From NCBI GenBank assembly GCA_029866325.1, contig JARWZO010000008.1, positions 1 to 64,000 on the forward strand: a DNA stretch of 64,000 nucleotides, in the 5' to 3' direction. Positions 52,052 through 62,014 of this stretch are shown piece by piece. This DNA is from Fluviicola sp. Its GTDB lineage: Bacteria; Bacteroidota; Bacteroidia; Flavobacteriales_D; Crocinitomicaceae. A model generated the notes under the pieces. The model was not told the DNA's origin, did no database searches, and was given only the letters and a program-made list of their open reading frames with translations. A program made the position numbers and the translations under genes. Within the stretch, counting starts at the first letter, position 1. Each line of letters starts with the position of its first letter.

Positions 52052-53813
52052 GCAGACTACCTACTCTTTGCAATTCAAAATCCACATGCTTCAGGATATA
52101 AGCCTGATTGTTTTCAAACCCATTTCCTTCGCCGACTTGTTGTAAATCGAAATTATTGATCACTCCTTTAGCATTCGGTTTTTCCATCAACAAGGTTGTT
52201 GTAAAATGGTACATTACATCAAAACCGTGTGCGCTGTATTTCGACATATCACATTTGAATTTACGGCGAAACTGACGCAGTAATTTCTTTGTTTCGGGAA
52301 GATTGTAATTCAAATCGTTGGCAGAAGCCCAATGCAGATTGAATTTGTTTTTAGTAACACCTCTGATATCTTCGAAATTGGCCCAGTCTTTTGTGCCGAA
52401 AACTGAAATACTGCCTGAACCGGCTTTTGAACCAGACTTCTGAAGTGCTCCCATGAATTTCATTGCAGCTCCCTTATCACGCGTAGGCACAACAAAAACC
52501 GTATTACCATTTTTACGGATATAGGCCGCTAAATCATCGGTTTTGATTTCAATCAGTTTGATATTCCCTTTTGCTTTGGAAAGCTCAATGAATCGTTCAC
52601 GGTAGGCATCATACAATTCTTTATCTTTTGCAACACCTGTATTTACCAATACAATTTGATCTTTCGCATGATTTTCAACCGTATAGCGTGCCAAAATGCG
52701 TTGAAGGGTAATATCAGTAGGCACTGCGGCGTATACATAAGGATTGTTTTGAAGAATTGTGCTGTTACTTGCCGAAGGACAAACCATGCGGATACCGTTG
52801 GTTTTACACCAGGTAGCAACAAGATCAGCTCCCTGAGGAATCAATGGACCGAAAATCAAATCCATTTGTTTCATTTCAGGCTTTTTCAAGAGACTCATGA
52901 TAACCGCACTATCGTTCTTCGCATCGTAGATATACAATTTCGCTTTGAATCCCATTTTCTCCAATGAATCGATGGCCAACTCAACGCCCATATAGAATTC
53001 TGTAGCTACATCTTTAAAACCTGCTTCACCTCCATCGAGGTAAAAAGGAAGCATGAGCGCAATATTGTATTCGTCTTTCTTTTTAAACAGCAATTCTTCA
53101 TCCACTTGTTTCACCGGTTCTATTTCTACCGGAGTCACCGCTCGAATTTCAATTTGTTTTACTTTTTCCTTTTTCAGGGGAATATTCAATACCTGCCCCG
53201 GTTTGATATTGGTATTTTTGAGTTTGTTGAATTTCTGTAATTCTTCAACCGGAACCATGAATCGTTTGGAAATAGAATACAAGGTTTCGTGATCCAACAC
53301 TGTGTGAGCAATCACCGTATCCGAAAAGTCAACGGTAGTTTCCACTAGTTTCACCGGTTGAGTTTCGGTAATCGGTTTCACTTGTTCTGTAACCGACTTC
53401 ATAGGAATGCGCAATACCTGACCTAACTTCAAACCTGCTTCACTCCCCGGATTCAGTTTGGTTATTTCATCAACGGTTGCACCTTCCTTTTTGGCCAAAC
53501 TAAAAAGCGTCTCACCTTTGGCAACCGTATGTTCCTTTATAATGGTGCCATCGGGATATTTCGCTTCAGCAACTCCGGCAGGGATGAGCAATTTTTGTCC
53601 TTCAACAATTCCCTTTTCCACACCCGGATTGACAGCGATGATATCCTCTGCCTTTACCTTGTAAGTTTCCTGAATACGCCATAAGGTATTGCCATTTTGC
53701 ACAAAATGCACAATGTATTTCTTTCCCTTTTGGTATTCATAGACTACATCATCCGTCTGAGCATTTGCCCAACTTCCGAAAACAATTGTTGCTATAATTA
53801 ATAGGTACTTCAT
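52044..53813 (-). CDS. Exported LysM protein fused to a periplasmic ligand-binding domain
   Basis: 589 residues. A signal peptide (1-18) is followed by three LysM domains (about 30-78, 92-140 and 162-210: 'YIVHFVQNGNTLWRIQETY', 'EHTVAKGETLFSLAKKEG', 'AHTVLDHETLYSISKRF') and a type I periplasmic-binding-protein-like domain (~240-589, 'NIALMLPFYLDGG', 'LIFGPLIPQGADLVATW', 'VLVNTGVAKDKELYDAYRERF'). LysM binds peptidoglycan; the C-terminal domain resembles amino-acid/branched-chain sensors (LpoA-like). A cell-wall sensor or murein synthase activator is possible (inference). It lies between guaA (39 bp) and hemF (8-nt overlap). Confidence 0.88.
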   Translation of the reverse strand: MKYLLIIATIVFGSWANAQTDDVVYEYQKGKKYIVHFVQNGNTLWRIQETYKVKAEDIIAVNPGVEKGIVEGQKLLIPAGVAEAKYPDGTIIKEHTVAKGETLFSLAKKEGATVDEITKLNPGSEAGLKLGQVLRIPMKSVTEQVKPITETQPVKLVETTVDFSDTVIAHTVLDHETLYSISKRFMVPVEELQKFNKLKNTNIKPGQVLNIPLKKEKVKQIEIRAVTPVEIEPVKQVDEELLFKKKDEYNIALMLPFYLDGGEAGFKDVATEFYMGVELAIDSLEKMGFKAKLYIYDAKNDSAVIMSLLKKPEMKQMDLIFGPLIPQGADLVATWCKTNGIRMVCPSASNSTILQNNPYVYAAVPTDITLQRILARYTVENHAKDQIVLVNTGVAKDKELYDAYRERFIELSKAKGNIKLIEIKTDDLAAYIRKNGNTVFVVPTRDKGAAMKFMGALQKSGSKAGSGSISVFGTKDWANFEDIRGVTKNKFNLHWASANDLNYNLPETKKLLRQFRRKFKCDMSKYSAHGFDVMYHFTTTLLMEKPNAKGVINNFDLQQVGEGNGFENNQAYILKHVDFELQRVGSLHE

Positions 53814-53852
53814 CGCAGTATTTTTAGAGTCGTTTGCAATTCGTATGCCATC

Positions 53853-55385
53853 CTATTCCCACTCAATTGTAGCAGGAGGTTTGGAGCTGATATCGTAGGT
53901 CACGCGATTGATTCCTTTCACGTGATTGATAATTTTATTGGAAATCAAGGCAAGAAACTCGTACGGTAAATGACACCAGTCGGCAGTCATACCATCTGTA
54001 GACGTTACGGCGCGCAACGCAACCGCATTTTCGTAGGTACGTTCGTCGCCCATTACACCAACCGATTGAATCGGAAGGAAAATAGCGCCGGCCTGCCATA
54101 CTTCGTTGTACAAACCGTGTTCTTTTAAACCGTTGATGAAAATCGCATCCACTTCCTGCAAAATCCGTACTTTTTCAGCGGTTACTTCGCCCAGAATGCG
54201 AATACCCAAGCCAGGTCCGGGGAACGGATGACGGTTCAATATATTCTCAGGCAAATCCAATGAACGACCAACGCGTCTTACTTCGTCTTTAAACAACAAA
54301 CGCAACGGTTCTACTACTTGCAATTTCATGTAATCCGGCAACCCGCCTACATTGTGGTGCGATTTAATCGTTTGTGAAGGTCCGCCGTTTACGGAAACCG
54401 ATTCAATTACATCCGGATAAATTGTCCCTTGTCCCAACCATTTGGCATCGGTCACCAATTTCGATTCGGCATCAAATACATCGATGAACACTTTACCTAT
54501 AGCTTTGCGTTTTAATTCCGGATCGGAAACACCTTTTAAAGCTGCGTAAAATGCTTCGGTAGCATCCACTCCTTTTACATTCAAGCCCAATCCTTTATAC
54601 GATTCCAATACAGACGAAAACTCATCTTTACGCAACAAGCCGTTATCAACAAAAATGCAACGTAAACGATCACCGATTGCCCGATGCAACAACATAGCAG
54701 CTACCGAAGAATCTACTCCGCCCGAAAGACCGAGAATTACTTTGTCTTCACCTAATTGTTGTTTGAGTTGATCAACCGTTGTTTCAACAAACGAATCAGG
54801 AGTCCAATTCTGGCTGCAACCACAAATCTCAACAATAAAATTGCGCAACAAAATTGCTCCTTCCAATGAGTGATATACTTCCGGGTGAAATTGAATTCCA
54901 AACGTTGTTTCTCCCTCAACGGCATATCCGGCCACTTCCACATCGGATGTACTGGCAATAATTTTATAGTTCTCAGGAATCGTTTTAATCGTATCTCCGT
55001 GACTCATCCACACCTGTGAACCATCGGTCATGTTTTTCATCAACACGTTCGACTGATCTACAAACGACAGATTCGCGCGACCATATTCACGAATGGTAGA
55101 AGGCAAAACTTCACCACCGAATTGTTGCGCCATGTATTGCGCACCGAAACAAACACCCAATAACGGAAAACGTCCTTTGATCAACGATAAATCGGGTTTA
55201 GGAGCTTCCGGATCGCGGGTTGAAAACGGGCTACCTGACAAAACAATGCCCTTGATATGAGCACCGAGTTCAGGTATTTTGTTCCATGGATGAATTTCAC
55301 AATAGACATTCATTTCACGAACACGACGAGCGATTAACTGGGTGTATTGCGAACCAAAATCGAGAATTAAAATCATTTCCTGCAT
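53853..55385 (-). CDS. guaA: GMP synthase (glutamine-hydrolysing)
   Basis: 510 residues, full length. Class I amidotransferase domain: Cys79 in GVCFGAQ, His167 and Glu169 in QFHPEVY. ATP-pyrophosphatase: SGGVDSS (221-227). Then the C-terminal dimerisation domain ending '[17 protein letters not shown]'. It converts XMP to GMP. The -7 box TATCTTTG is 5 nt before the ATG. Confidence 0.98.
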   Translation of the reverse strand: MQEMILILDFGSQYTQLIARRVREMNVYCEIHPWNKIPELGAHIKGIVLSGSPFSTRDPEAPKPDLSLIKGRFPLLGVCFGAQYMAQQFGGEVLPSTIREYGRANLSFVDQSNVLMKNMTDGSQVWMSHGDTIKTIPENYKIIASTSDVEVAGYAVEGETTFGIQFHPEVYHSLEGAILLRNFIVEICGCSQNWTPDSFVETTVDQLKQQLGEDKVILGLSGGVDSSVAAMLLHRAIGDRLRCIFVDNGLLRKDEFSSVLESYKGLGLNVKGVDATEAFYAALKGVSDPELKRKAIGKVFIDVFDAESKLVTDAKWLGQGTIYPDVIESVSVNGGPSQTIKSHHNVGGLPDYMKLQVVEPLRLLFKDEVRRVGRSLDLPENILNRHPFPGPGLGIRILGEVTAEKVRILQEVDAIFINGLKEHGLYNEVWQAGAIFLPIQSVGVMGDERTYENAVALRAVTSTDGMTADWCHLPYEFLALISNKIINHVKGINRVTYDISSKPPATIEWE

Positions 55386-55390
55386 GACCG

Positions 55391-55398
55391 CAAAGATA
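55391..55398 (-). promoter_or_regulatory. -7 box TATCTTTG, 5 nt before the guaA ATG
   Basis: The minus strand reads TATCTTTG-CGGTC-ATG, a perfect consensus, and predicts a leaderless or near-leaderless guaA transcript. Confidence 0.5.
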
Positions 55399-55557
55399 AT
55401 AGCATCTGGTAAAAGTCACCGCATCAATTTTGAATAGTTTTCAGGAGTTTACTGACAACAGCCGTAATAAAAGTGTCAATTTGGCAGATTCGATTGTTTT
55501 GGAATAATTTATGACGAACCGATCACACAAAATAACCCACAAGCACGGGAATTTCAT

Positions 55558-55565
55558 TATTTTTG
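55558..55565 (+). promoter_or_regulatory. -7 box TATTTTTG of secA
   Basis: Perfect TAnnTTTG, 23 nt before the ATG at 55589. It lies inside the upstream in-frame extension, which argues for the downstream start. Confidence 0.45.
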
Positions 55566-55588
55566 GGCTTCGCATTTTTAAGTATACC

Positions 55589-58500
55589 ATGTTAGGAGGA
55601 CTATTAAAAAAATTGTTAGGTGATAAAGCCGCAACCGATCGCAAACAGTATCAACCTGTTATTGACCAAGTTGCCGTATTCTATAATAATCTGCGCAACG
55701 TTAGCGATGATGAGTTAAGAAATCGCACTGCAGCTTTTCAGCAACAAGTAAAAGACGCAACAGCCGATTTAGAGGCGAAAGTTGCCGACTTAAAGGAACA
55801 AGCAAACAACCCTGAACTTTCGATTCACGACAAAGAAGATTTGTACGAAGAAGTTGATCGTTTGGAGAAAGATATCAATCAGGAAATCGAAAAGGTATTA
55901 GAGGTTATTCTTCCGGAAGCGTTTGCGGTGGTGAAAGAAACTTCTCGCCGTTGGGCTGAAAACGGTCAATTAACTGTTAAAGCAACCGATCTTGATCGCG
56001 AATTGGCTACCAAAAAAGACGGAATCACCATCGACGGAGAAAACGCTATTTGGCATAACAAATGGACAGCAGCCGGAGCCGATGTGGAATGGGTAATGGT
56101 TCACTATGATGTGCAATTGATGGGTGGAGCTGTGTTGCACCGCGGAAATATTGCCGAAATGCAAACGGGTGAAGGTAAAACATTGGTGGCAACGCTTCCG
56201 GTTTACCTCAATGCACTTTCAGGAAAAGGTGTTCACCTCGTTACCGTAAATGATTACTTGGCGAAACGTGACTCCGAATGGATGGGACCGTTGTACCAGT
56301 TTCACGGACTTCGAGTAGATTGTATTGACAAACACCAGCCAAACTCACCTGCTCGTAGAAAAGCGTATGAAGCTGATATCACTTTCGGAACCAACAATGA
56401 ATTCGGTTTCGATTACTTGCGTGATAATATGGCAAGTGCTGTAGAAGATTTGGTGCAACGTAAACACCATTTTGCCATCGTCGATGAGGTCGATTCAGTA
56501 TTGATTGACGATGCAAGAACACCATTGATCATTTCCGGACCTACTCCAAAAGGAGATCAACACGAATTTTATGAGTTGAAACCACGCGTTGAAGTGGTGG
56601 TGGAAGCACAACGTAAATATGTTAATCAGGCGTTGGCAGATGCCAAGCGTTTGCTTGCTGTTATCAACAATCCTGCAGAGGGCGCCGTTGACATGAAAAC
56701 CATGATCGAAGAAGGTTCTATTTCGCTCCTTCGTGCGCACCGTGGTTTACCTAAGAACAAAGCGTTGATTAAGTTCTTGTCTGAACCGGGTATCAAATCA
56801 TTGCTTCAAAAAACGGAAAACCATTACATGGCCGAGCAAGGCAAACACATGAAGAAAATCGATGTGGAGCTTTACTTTGTGATTGATGAGAAAAACAATA
56901 CGGTTGAATTGACTGAAAAAGGAATTGACCTGATCTCTGGAAATGATGATCGTCGTTTCTTTGTAATGCCTGATATCAGTACAGAAATTACACATTTACA
57001 GAAACAAGGTCTTGAACCGGAAACATTCGCTGCCCATAAAGATGCTTTGATTCGTGATTACAGTGTGAAATCGGAACGTATTCACTCCGTAACGCAGTTA
57101 TTGAAAGCCTATACGCTTTTTGAAAAAGAAGTTGAATATGTGATCATGGACAGCAAAATCAAAATCGTTGACGAATCTACCGGTCGTATCATGGAAGGTC
57201 GCCGTTATTCTGACGGATTGCACCAAGCCATCGAGGCCAAAGAAAATGTTCAGGTAGAAGCGGCTACACAAACGTATGCAACAATTACCCTTCAGAATTA
57301 CTTCCGTATGTACCACAAATTGGCTGGTATGACAGGAACAGCTGAAACGGAAGCAAAAGAATTCTGGGATATCTATAAACTGGATGTGGTGGTTATTCCG
57401 ACCAACCGTCCTATTACACGTAAAGATTCACATGACTTGGTCTTCAAAACCGCTCGTGAGAAATATGCGGCTGTGATTGAAGAAACCGAAAAATTAGTAG
57501 CTCAAGGTAGAGCCGTATTGGTGGGTACTACTACTGTTGAAATTTCGGAGTTACTGAGCCGAATGTTGAAAATGAAAAACATTCCGCATCAGGTATTGAA
57601 CGCCAAGTATCACCAACGCGAGGCAGAAATTGTAGCCGATGCAGGTAAACCGGGAGCAGTAACCATTGCTACCAATATGGCCGGTCGTGGAACGGATATC
57701 AAATTGGCTCCTAGTGTAAAAGAAGCCGGAGGTTTGGCCATTGTAGGTACGGAACGTCACGATTCAAGACGTGTCGACAGACAGTTACGTGGTCGTTCTG
57801 GTCGTCAGGGAGATCCTGGTTCATCTCAATTCTTCGTTTCTTTGGAAGACGATTTGATGCGTAAATTCGGCTCGGAGCGTATTGCTAAACTGATGGACCG
57901 ACTCGGTTTGAAAGAAGGTGAAGTGATTCAACACGGAATGGTGTCAAAATCCATTGAGCGTGCACAGAAAAAAGTAGAAGAAAACAACTTCGGAATCCGT
58001 AAACGATTATTGGAATACGATGACGTGATGAACGCTCAGCGTAAGGCAATCTACAAAAAACGTCACAATGCTCTATTTGGAGATCGTTTGGGCTTGGATG
58101 TATCGAATATGTTCTATGATGTAATCGAATCGTTGGTAGCCAATCATAAAGAAGGAAGCTACGCCGAATTTGATCTGGACATGATGCGTGCCTTAGGAAT
58201 GCAGTCTCCGGTATCGGAAGAAGATTTCAAAAAATTGCCGGTGAATGATTTGGTTTTTGAAATCTATACAGGTGTTCAGGAACATTACAATCGCAAAAAT
58301 GAACTAATCGGCGCGCGTGCATATCCGCAAATCAAACATGTGCATGAAACCATGTCGAGCAAGTACAGTAATATTTTATTACCGTTGAGCGATGGTCGTA
58401 AACAAACGCAAATTATTGTTGCCCTAGAAGAAGCCTACAACACAGAAGGCAAATCGATCAGCAAAGCATTAGAGCGCAATATTGTACTCGGAATGATTGA

Positions 58501-58939
58501 CAATGAATGGAAAGAGCACTTACGTGAAATGGATGATTTGCGTACATCGGTTCAACAAGCCGTTTACGAACAAAAAGATCCGTTGCTGATTTATAAACTC
58601 GAATCATTTGAATTGTTCAAGGGAATGATGGCTCGTTTGAGTGCAGAAACAATTGAATACCTGGTAAAAGCAGATTTGATGCAAGAACAGGAAGTAAAAA
58701 GCACCAATCTTGAAGTGGCTGAAAATCATTACGAGAAAGCGCAAATCAATACTTCAGATACCACTTCAAGCACTCCTCAACCACGTTTTCAGGGAAGTGA
58801 AGGTTACGATGAAGCCATTCGCAACTCTGCCCCGGTTCGTGAAAAACAACAACCGGTTGTGGTTGAACCGAAGATTGGACGAAATGATCCTTGTCCTTGT
58901 GGTAGTGGTAAAAAATACAAACAATGTCACGGTAAATAA
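55589..58939 (+). CDS. secA: Protein translocase subunit SecA
   Basis: 1116 residues from ATG 55589 ([19 protein letters not shown]), long for SecA as usual in Bacteroidota because of insertions in the nucleotide-binding domain region (about 40-130 and 290-400). Walker A 'MQTGEGKTL', Walker B '[11 protein letters not shown]', '[12 protein letters not shown]', '[14 protein letters not shown]' and the C-terminal zinc-binding '[19 protein letters not shown]' are present. It drives ATP-dependent translocation of signal-peptide proteins through SecYEG, including the first step for the T9SS cargo seen here. The frame upstream to 55511 is not needed. Confidence 0.98.
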   Translation: MLGGLLKKLLGDKAATDRKQYQPVIDQVAVFYNNLRNVSDDELRNRTAAFQQQVKDATADLEAKVADLKEQANNPELSIHDKEDLYEEVDRLEKDINQEIEKVLEVILPEAFAVVKETSRRWAENGQLTVKATDLDRELATKKDGITIDGENAIWHNKWTAAGADVEWVMVHYDVQLMGGAVLHRGNIAEMQTGEGKTLVATLPVYLNALSGKGVHLVTVNDYLAKRDSEWMGPLYQFHGLRVDCIDKHQPNSPARRKAYEADITFGTNNEFGFDYLRDNMASAVEDLVQRKHHFAIVDEVDSVLIDDARTPLIISGPTPKGDQHEFYELKPRVEVVVEAQRKYVNQALADAKRLLAVINNPAEGAVDMKTMIEEGSISLLRAHRGLPKNKALIKFLSEPGIKSLLQKTENHYMAEQGKHMKKIDVELYFVIDEKNNTVELTEKGIDLISGNDDRRFFVMPDISTEITHLQKQGLEPETFAAHKDALIRDYSVKSERIHSVTQLLKAYTLFEKEVEYVIMDSKIKIVDESTGRIMEGRRYSDGLHQAIEAKENVQVEAATQTYATITLQNYFRMYHKLAGMTGTAETEAKEFWDIYKLDVVVIPTNRPITRKDSHDLVFKTAREKYAAVIEETEKLVAQGRAVLVGTTTVEISELLSRMLKMKNIPHQVLNAKYHQREAEIVADAGKPGAVTIATNMAGRGTDIKLAPSVKEAGGLAIVGTERHDSRRVDRQLRGRSGRQGDPGSSQFFVSLEDDLMRKFGSERIAKLMDRLGLKEGEVIQHGMVSKSIERAQKKVEENNFGIRKRLLEYDDVMNAQRKAIYKKRHNALFGDRLGLDVSNMFYDVIESLVANHKEGSYAEFDLDMMRALGMQSPVSEEDFKKLPVNDLVFEIYTGVQEHYNRKNELIGARAYPQIKHVHETMSSKYSNILLPLSDGRKQTQIIVALEEAYNTEGKSISKALERNIVLGMIDNEWKEHLREMDDLRTSVQQAVYEQKDPLLIYKLESFELFKGMMARLSAETIEYLVKADLMQEQEVKSTNLEVAENHYEKAQINTSDTTSSTPQPRFQGSEGYDEAIRNSAPVREKQQPVVVEPKIGRNDPCPCGSGKKYKQCHGK

Positions 58940-58964
58940 ACAGTAATCAACATTCATAACTAGT

Positions 58965-58992
58965 GGGCTGTCAGTATTGATAGCCCTTTTTT
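58965..58992 (+). terminator. Rho-independent terminator of secA
   Basis: GGGCTGTCA (58965-58973) pairs with TGATAGCCC (58978-58986), 9 bp with one G-T, loop GTAT, then T6. Confidence 0.85.
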
Positions 58993-59106
58993 ATGCGGAC
59001 ATTTCAACCAAATAAAACACATGACACTGATAATCAAACGGTTAATGATCTGTATGTTTTCTTAACATAAAGTTGACTTACACAATATTCGTTGAAAATG
59101 TTTAAT

Positions 59107-59129
59107 TAATCGACCAAAACAGTCGATTA
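59107..59129 (+). promoter_or_regulatory. Operator-like inverted repeat upstream of the 59188 gene
   Basis: TAATCGAC (59107-59114) and GTCGATTA (59122-59129), 8 bp perfect with a 7-nt spacer, about 60 bp before the ATG. It could be a dimer-binding site; no regulator is known. Confidence 0.35.
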
Positions 59130-59187
59130 CTCATTGTTGCTGACGACATCCAAAAAAGATTCGTCTATTAGATAAAAGCAACGGAAT

Positions 59188-59643
59188 ATGAAAAGCATCT
59201 ACTTACTACTCTTTAGTGCGCTCAACGTTTCAGTCGTATGTGCACAAAACGATCAGCAAGCCATTCAACAATGGCAAAGTGCTCACCCTACTACTCTCTT
59301 CATTTCTGCTGAACGCTACAACGCACTTTCATCAGAAGAACAGCATCTTCTAGGATCAGATTTAATCGTCTATCAGGATAAAATTTCGCTTGCGTTGATT
59401 GAACAACACGAAGCGCTTGCTAAAGCTGAAAACGATCAATCTCAAAAACCTACCAAAACAGAAGATCTTGCGATCATCAAAAATTGGAAGGCCACTAATC
59501 CGGATGTAAAAATTGTTCCAAGATCGATGTTTGATACGATCGAAGCGGAGCGTCAACAATTTTACTTAGAAGATTCGAATTGTTTGATCCTTGCAGGAGA
59601 ATGGCTTACGGTAAAGGATATCCAGTTGTTTGAACAACGCTAG
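59188..59643 (+). CDS. Small exported protein with an internal duplication
   Basis: 151 residues with a signal peptide (1-19, ending VVCAQ). The mature part is a tandem duplication: residues ~25-73 ('AIQQWQSAHPTTLFISAERYNAL') and ~95-150 ('AIIKNWKATNPDVKIVPRSMFDTI'), aligned on Trp29/Trp100 and Pro34/Pro105 and joined by a charged linker. No family recognised. It precedes a T9SS type A gene by 53 bp, the third such pair in the window. Confidence 0.75.
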   Translation: MKSIYLLLFSALNVSVVCAQNDQQAIQQWQSAHPTTLFISAERYNALSSEEQHLLGSDLIVYQDKISLALIEQHEALAKAENDQSQKPTKTEDLAIIKNWKATNPDVKIVPRSMFDTIEAERQQFYLEDSNCLILAGEWLTVKDIQLFEQR

Positions 59644-59696
59644 AACTAACTATACTGCTATCCTCTACTGTTTATAATACTTAAAATCACATTGCT

Positions 59697-61163
59697 ATGA
59701 AACTATTGTTACTCTCTACAGTTATCTTTTCCTTCATTGGATATAAGGTTTCAGCACAATCAAACACACCTTGCACCGCAGGTGTTATAACCGCGCCAAA
59801 CATTGCAGTAAATGCCTCTTGTACTTTTCAAGCAGGAACTACAGTGGGATCCACTCAACAAACCAATGCAGCCAACGGAGGAACTCCTACTTGCGGTTCG
59901 ATGGGACCAGATGTGTGGTATTCATTTACTGCACCGGCTTCCGGCAGTATTAACATCCAAACAAGTGCTGGTGGCATTACAGATGGTGTAATGGCACTTT
60001 ATTCTGGTACCTGTGGAGCCTTTACTCAAATCACTTGTGATGACGATTCTGGTCCTGGTTTTATGCCTCAGATTTCAGCAGGAGGATTAACCCCCGGAGT
60101 TACATACCTGATTCGTTTTTGGCAATACGGTGGTGGTACAGGTACTTTTAATATTTGCGTGTCAGCTGCAGCAGCTCCTGCAGGTAACACAACTTGTGCG
60201 GTTCCAAGTCCGATTTGTTCCGGATCACCGATTAACTTCATTGCCAATGCAGGGGGATCTTCTGCAGATGTTATCAACCCGGGAAATGACTACGATTGTT
60301 TGTTTACCTCTCCAAATCCAAGTTGGTACTACTTAGAAATTGCAACTGCAGGAAACTTGATCATTGACATTACGGCAGGTGCCGATGTGGATTACGAAAT
60401 CTGGGGACCATTCCCAAGTTTGGCAAATGCTATCACCAATTGTAATACTTATGGAGTACCGCAAGATTGTAGTTATTCACCTTCGCCTATTGAACAGGCT
60501 GTCGTAAATGGAGTTATTACAAATCAAGTATATGTTTTACTTGTTACCAATTTCGCAAACGTGGTTCAAACCATTAATATAAACGAAGCTGTGGCCAATA
60601 CAGCTAGTACAAATTGTGCCATTGTACCTTTGCCAGTTGGTTATACATACTGGAACGCGGCATACAATGAAGGTGTGGTTGACTTGGTTTGGGGAACCGA
60701 ATTTGAAGAAAACAACCGTGATTTTGTTGTGCAACGTTCTGCTGACGGATTGGTATGGGAAACAATTGGCGCTGTTGCCGGAAACAATACAACGAACAAT
60801 GCTCAGAGTTATGAATACACTGACAACGCACCACTTACCGGAATCAGTTATTACCGTTTGATGCAAGTAGATGCCGACGGAGGAATTGAATACAACGCGG
60901 TATTATCGGTAAACACAACAGGTATTGAACCGTTTACAGTTTATCCGAATCCGGCGAATAGCAGCTTTAGTATCTATACTAAAAGCAAGAACACTGAACG
61001 TGTAGTATTAACCGATATGGTAGGCAAAACATTCGATGTTGATTATACAACTACGACAAACGGATTGGAAATCGATTGTAGCAATTATGCTGCAGGTGTA
61101 TACACATTAACTGTTGTAAGCAATGGAACAGCACAATCCGAACGATTAATTATCAAGAAATAA
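59697..61163 (+). CDS. T9SS type A secreted protein with two Cys-rich domains
   Basis: 488 residues. A signal peptide (1-20) is followed by a PPC-like domain (~25-155, 'GPDVWYSFTAPASGSINIQTS'), a Cys-rich domain (~165-300, 'NPSWYYLEIATAGNLIIDI', 'DVDYEIWGPF') homologous to residues 26-181 of the adhesin at 47831, a short Fn3-like segment, and a T9SS type A sorting domain (~410-488, VYPNPANSSFSIYT ... SERLIIKK). Predicted secreted or surface-anchored; ligand unknown. A strong terminator follows. Confidence 0.88.
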   Translation: MKLLLLSTVIFSFIGYKVSAQSNTPCTAGVITAPNIAVNASCTFQAGTTVGSTQQTNAANGGTPTCGSMGPDVWYSFTAPASGSINIQTSAGGITDGVMALYSGTCGAFTQITCDDDSGPGFMPQISAGGLTPGVTYLIRFWQYGGGTGTFNICVSAAAAPAGNTTCAVPSPICSGSPINFIANAGGSSADVINPGNDYDCLFTSPNPSWYYLEIATAGNLIIDITAGADVDYEIWGPFPSLANAITNCNTYGVPQDCSYSPSPIEQAVVNGVITNQVYVLLVTNFANVVQTININEAVANTASTNCAIVPLPVGYTYWNAAYNEGVVDLVWGTEFEENNRDFVVQRSADGLVWETIGAVAGNNTTNNAQSYEYTDNAPLTGISYYRLMQVDADGGIEYNAVLSVNTTGIEPFTVYPNPANSSFSIYTKSKNTERVVLTDMVGKTFDVDYTTTTNGLEIDCSNYAAGVYTLTVVSNGTAQSERLIIKK

Positions 61164-61183
61164 GATCCATTTATAAAACAGGA

Positions 61184-61213
61184 ACGGTGGTCTGAATGAT
61201 CACCGTTTTTTTT
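61184..61213 (+). terminator. Rho-independent terminator of the T9SS gene
   Basis: ACGGTGGTC (61184-61192) and GATCACCGT (61198-61206), 9 bp with one G-T, 5-nt loop, followed by a run of eight T. Confidence 0.85.
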
Positions 61214-61239
61214 GACCGAAACTTTCAAACAAAAAAGGG

Positions 61240-61247
61240 TAATTTTG
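61240..61247 (+). promoter_or_regulatory. -7 box TAATTTTG, 4 nt before the ATG
   Basis: TAATTTTG-TGGT-ATG. Same box and spacing as before the proline dehydrogenase gene, so a leaderless mRNA is predicted. Confidence 0.55.
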
Positions 61248-61251
61248 TGGT

Positions 61252-62013
61252 ATGCGTACCATTTCATCCATTTCTATTGTTGGCGCCGGTAATGTAGCCT
61301 TTCACTTGGCAACAGGATTGTTGAAAGCAGGTATCCGTATTGACTACTGCTGGAACAGAACACCCGAGAAAGCAGCAGAATTAGCGGCATTATTTCAATG
61401 TAAAACGGCTTCAACACTAGAAGATTTGGCAAGTAGTGATTTGATTCTATGTGCCGTTTCAGATGATGCACTATCCTCACTATTACCTCAACTTTCGGAC
61501 ATTGCACAGGTAGTTGCCACATCAGGAACGGTAAACGTTCTCCCATTTTCAACCAACTTCCCTGTTGGAGTTTTTTATCCGCTGCAAACGTTTTCTCGCA
61601 ATCGAGCTGTTGATCTTGCTACTGTTCCAATTTTTGTTGAAAGTAGCTCCTCCGAATTCACAAGTGTACTTCTGACGCTCGGAAATACCATCAGCCGAAC
61701 AGTAAACGAACTACCTTGCGAAAAGCGCGTACAACTCCATTTAGCTGCGGTTTTTATCAATAATTTCACCAATCACCTCATCGACATCGCACAGCAACAG
61801 TTAACCCAGGCTGATTTGTCATTTGATTGGCTGAAACCATTGTTGCTTGAAACGGTGGAAAATTTAAACGATCAAACGGCATTTAACGCACAAACAGGTC
61901 CGGCAAGAAGAGCTGATCTTAAAACAATAGAACGGCACATAAACATGCTTTCACCTGAACAGTCAGCTGTTTATAAACTCCTTTCATCCAGTATTCAACA
62001 ACGCTATAAATAA
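61252..62013 (+). CDS. Rossmann-fold DUF2520 protein
   Basis: 253 residues. The N-terminal NAD(P)-binding motif 'SIVGAGNVAFHLATGLLKAG' (about 7-26) with 'WNRTPEKAAELA' resembles pyrroline-5-carboxylate reductase and 6-phosphogluconate-dehydrogenase-like proteins. The C-terminal helical part fits DUF2520 (about 125-250). Substrate unknown. Its stop is 1 nt before the next gene's ATG, so they are an operon. Confidence 0.88.
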   Translation: MRTISSISIVGAGNVAFHLATGLLKAGIRIDYCWNRTPEKAAELAALFQCKTASTLEDLASSDLILCAVSDDALSSLLPQLSDIAQVVATSGTVNVLPFSTNFPVGVFYPLQTFSRNRAVDLATVPIFVESSSSEFTSVLLTLGNTISRTVNELPCEKRVQLHLAAVFINNFTNHLIDIAQQQLTQADLSFDWLKPLLLETVENLNDQTAFNAQTGPARRADLKTIERHINMLSPEQSAVYKLLSSSIQQRYK

Positions 62014-62014
62014 C

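Noticed and set aside
55511-55588. 26-residue N-terminal extension of SecA
   Set aside because: [13 protein letters not shown] is the usual SecA start in this phylum and a promoter box lies inside the extension.
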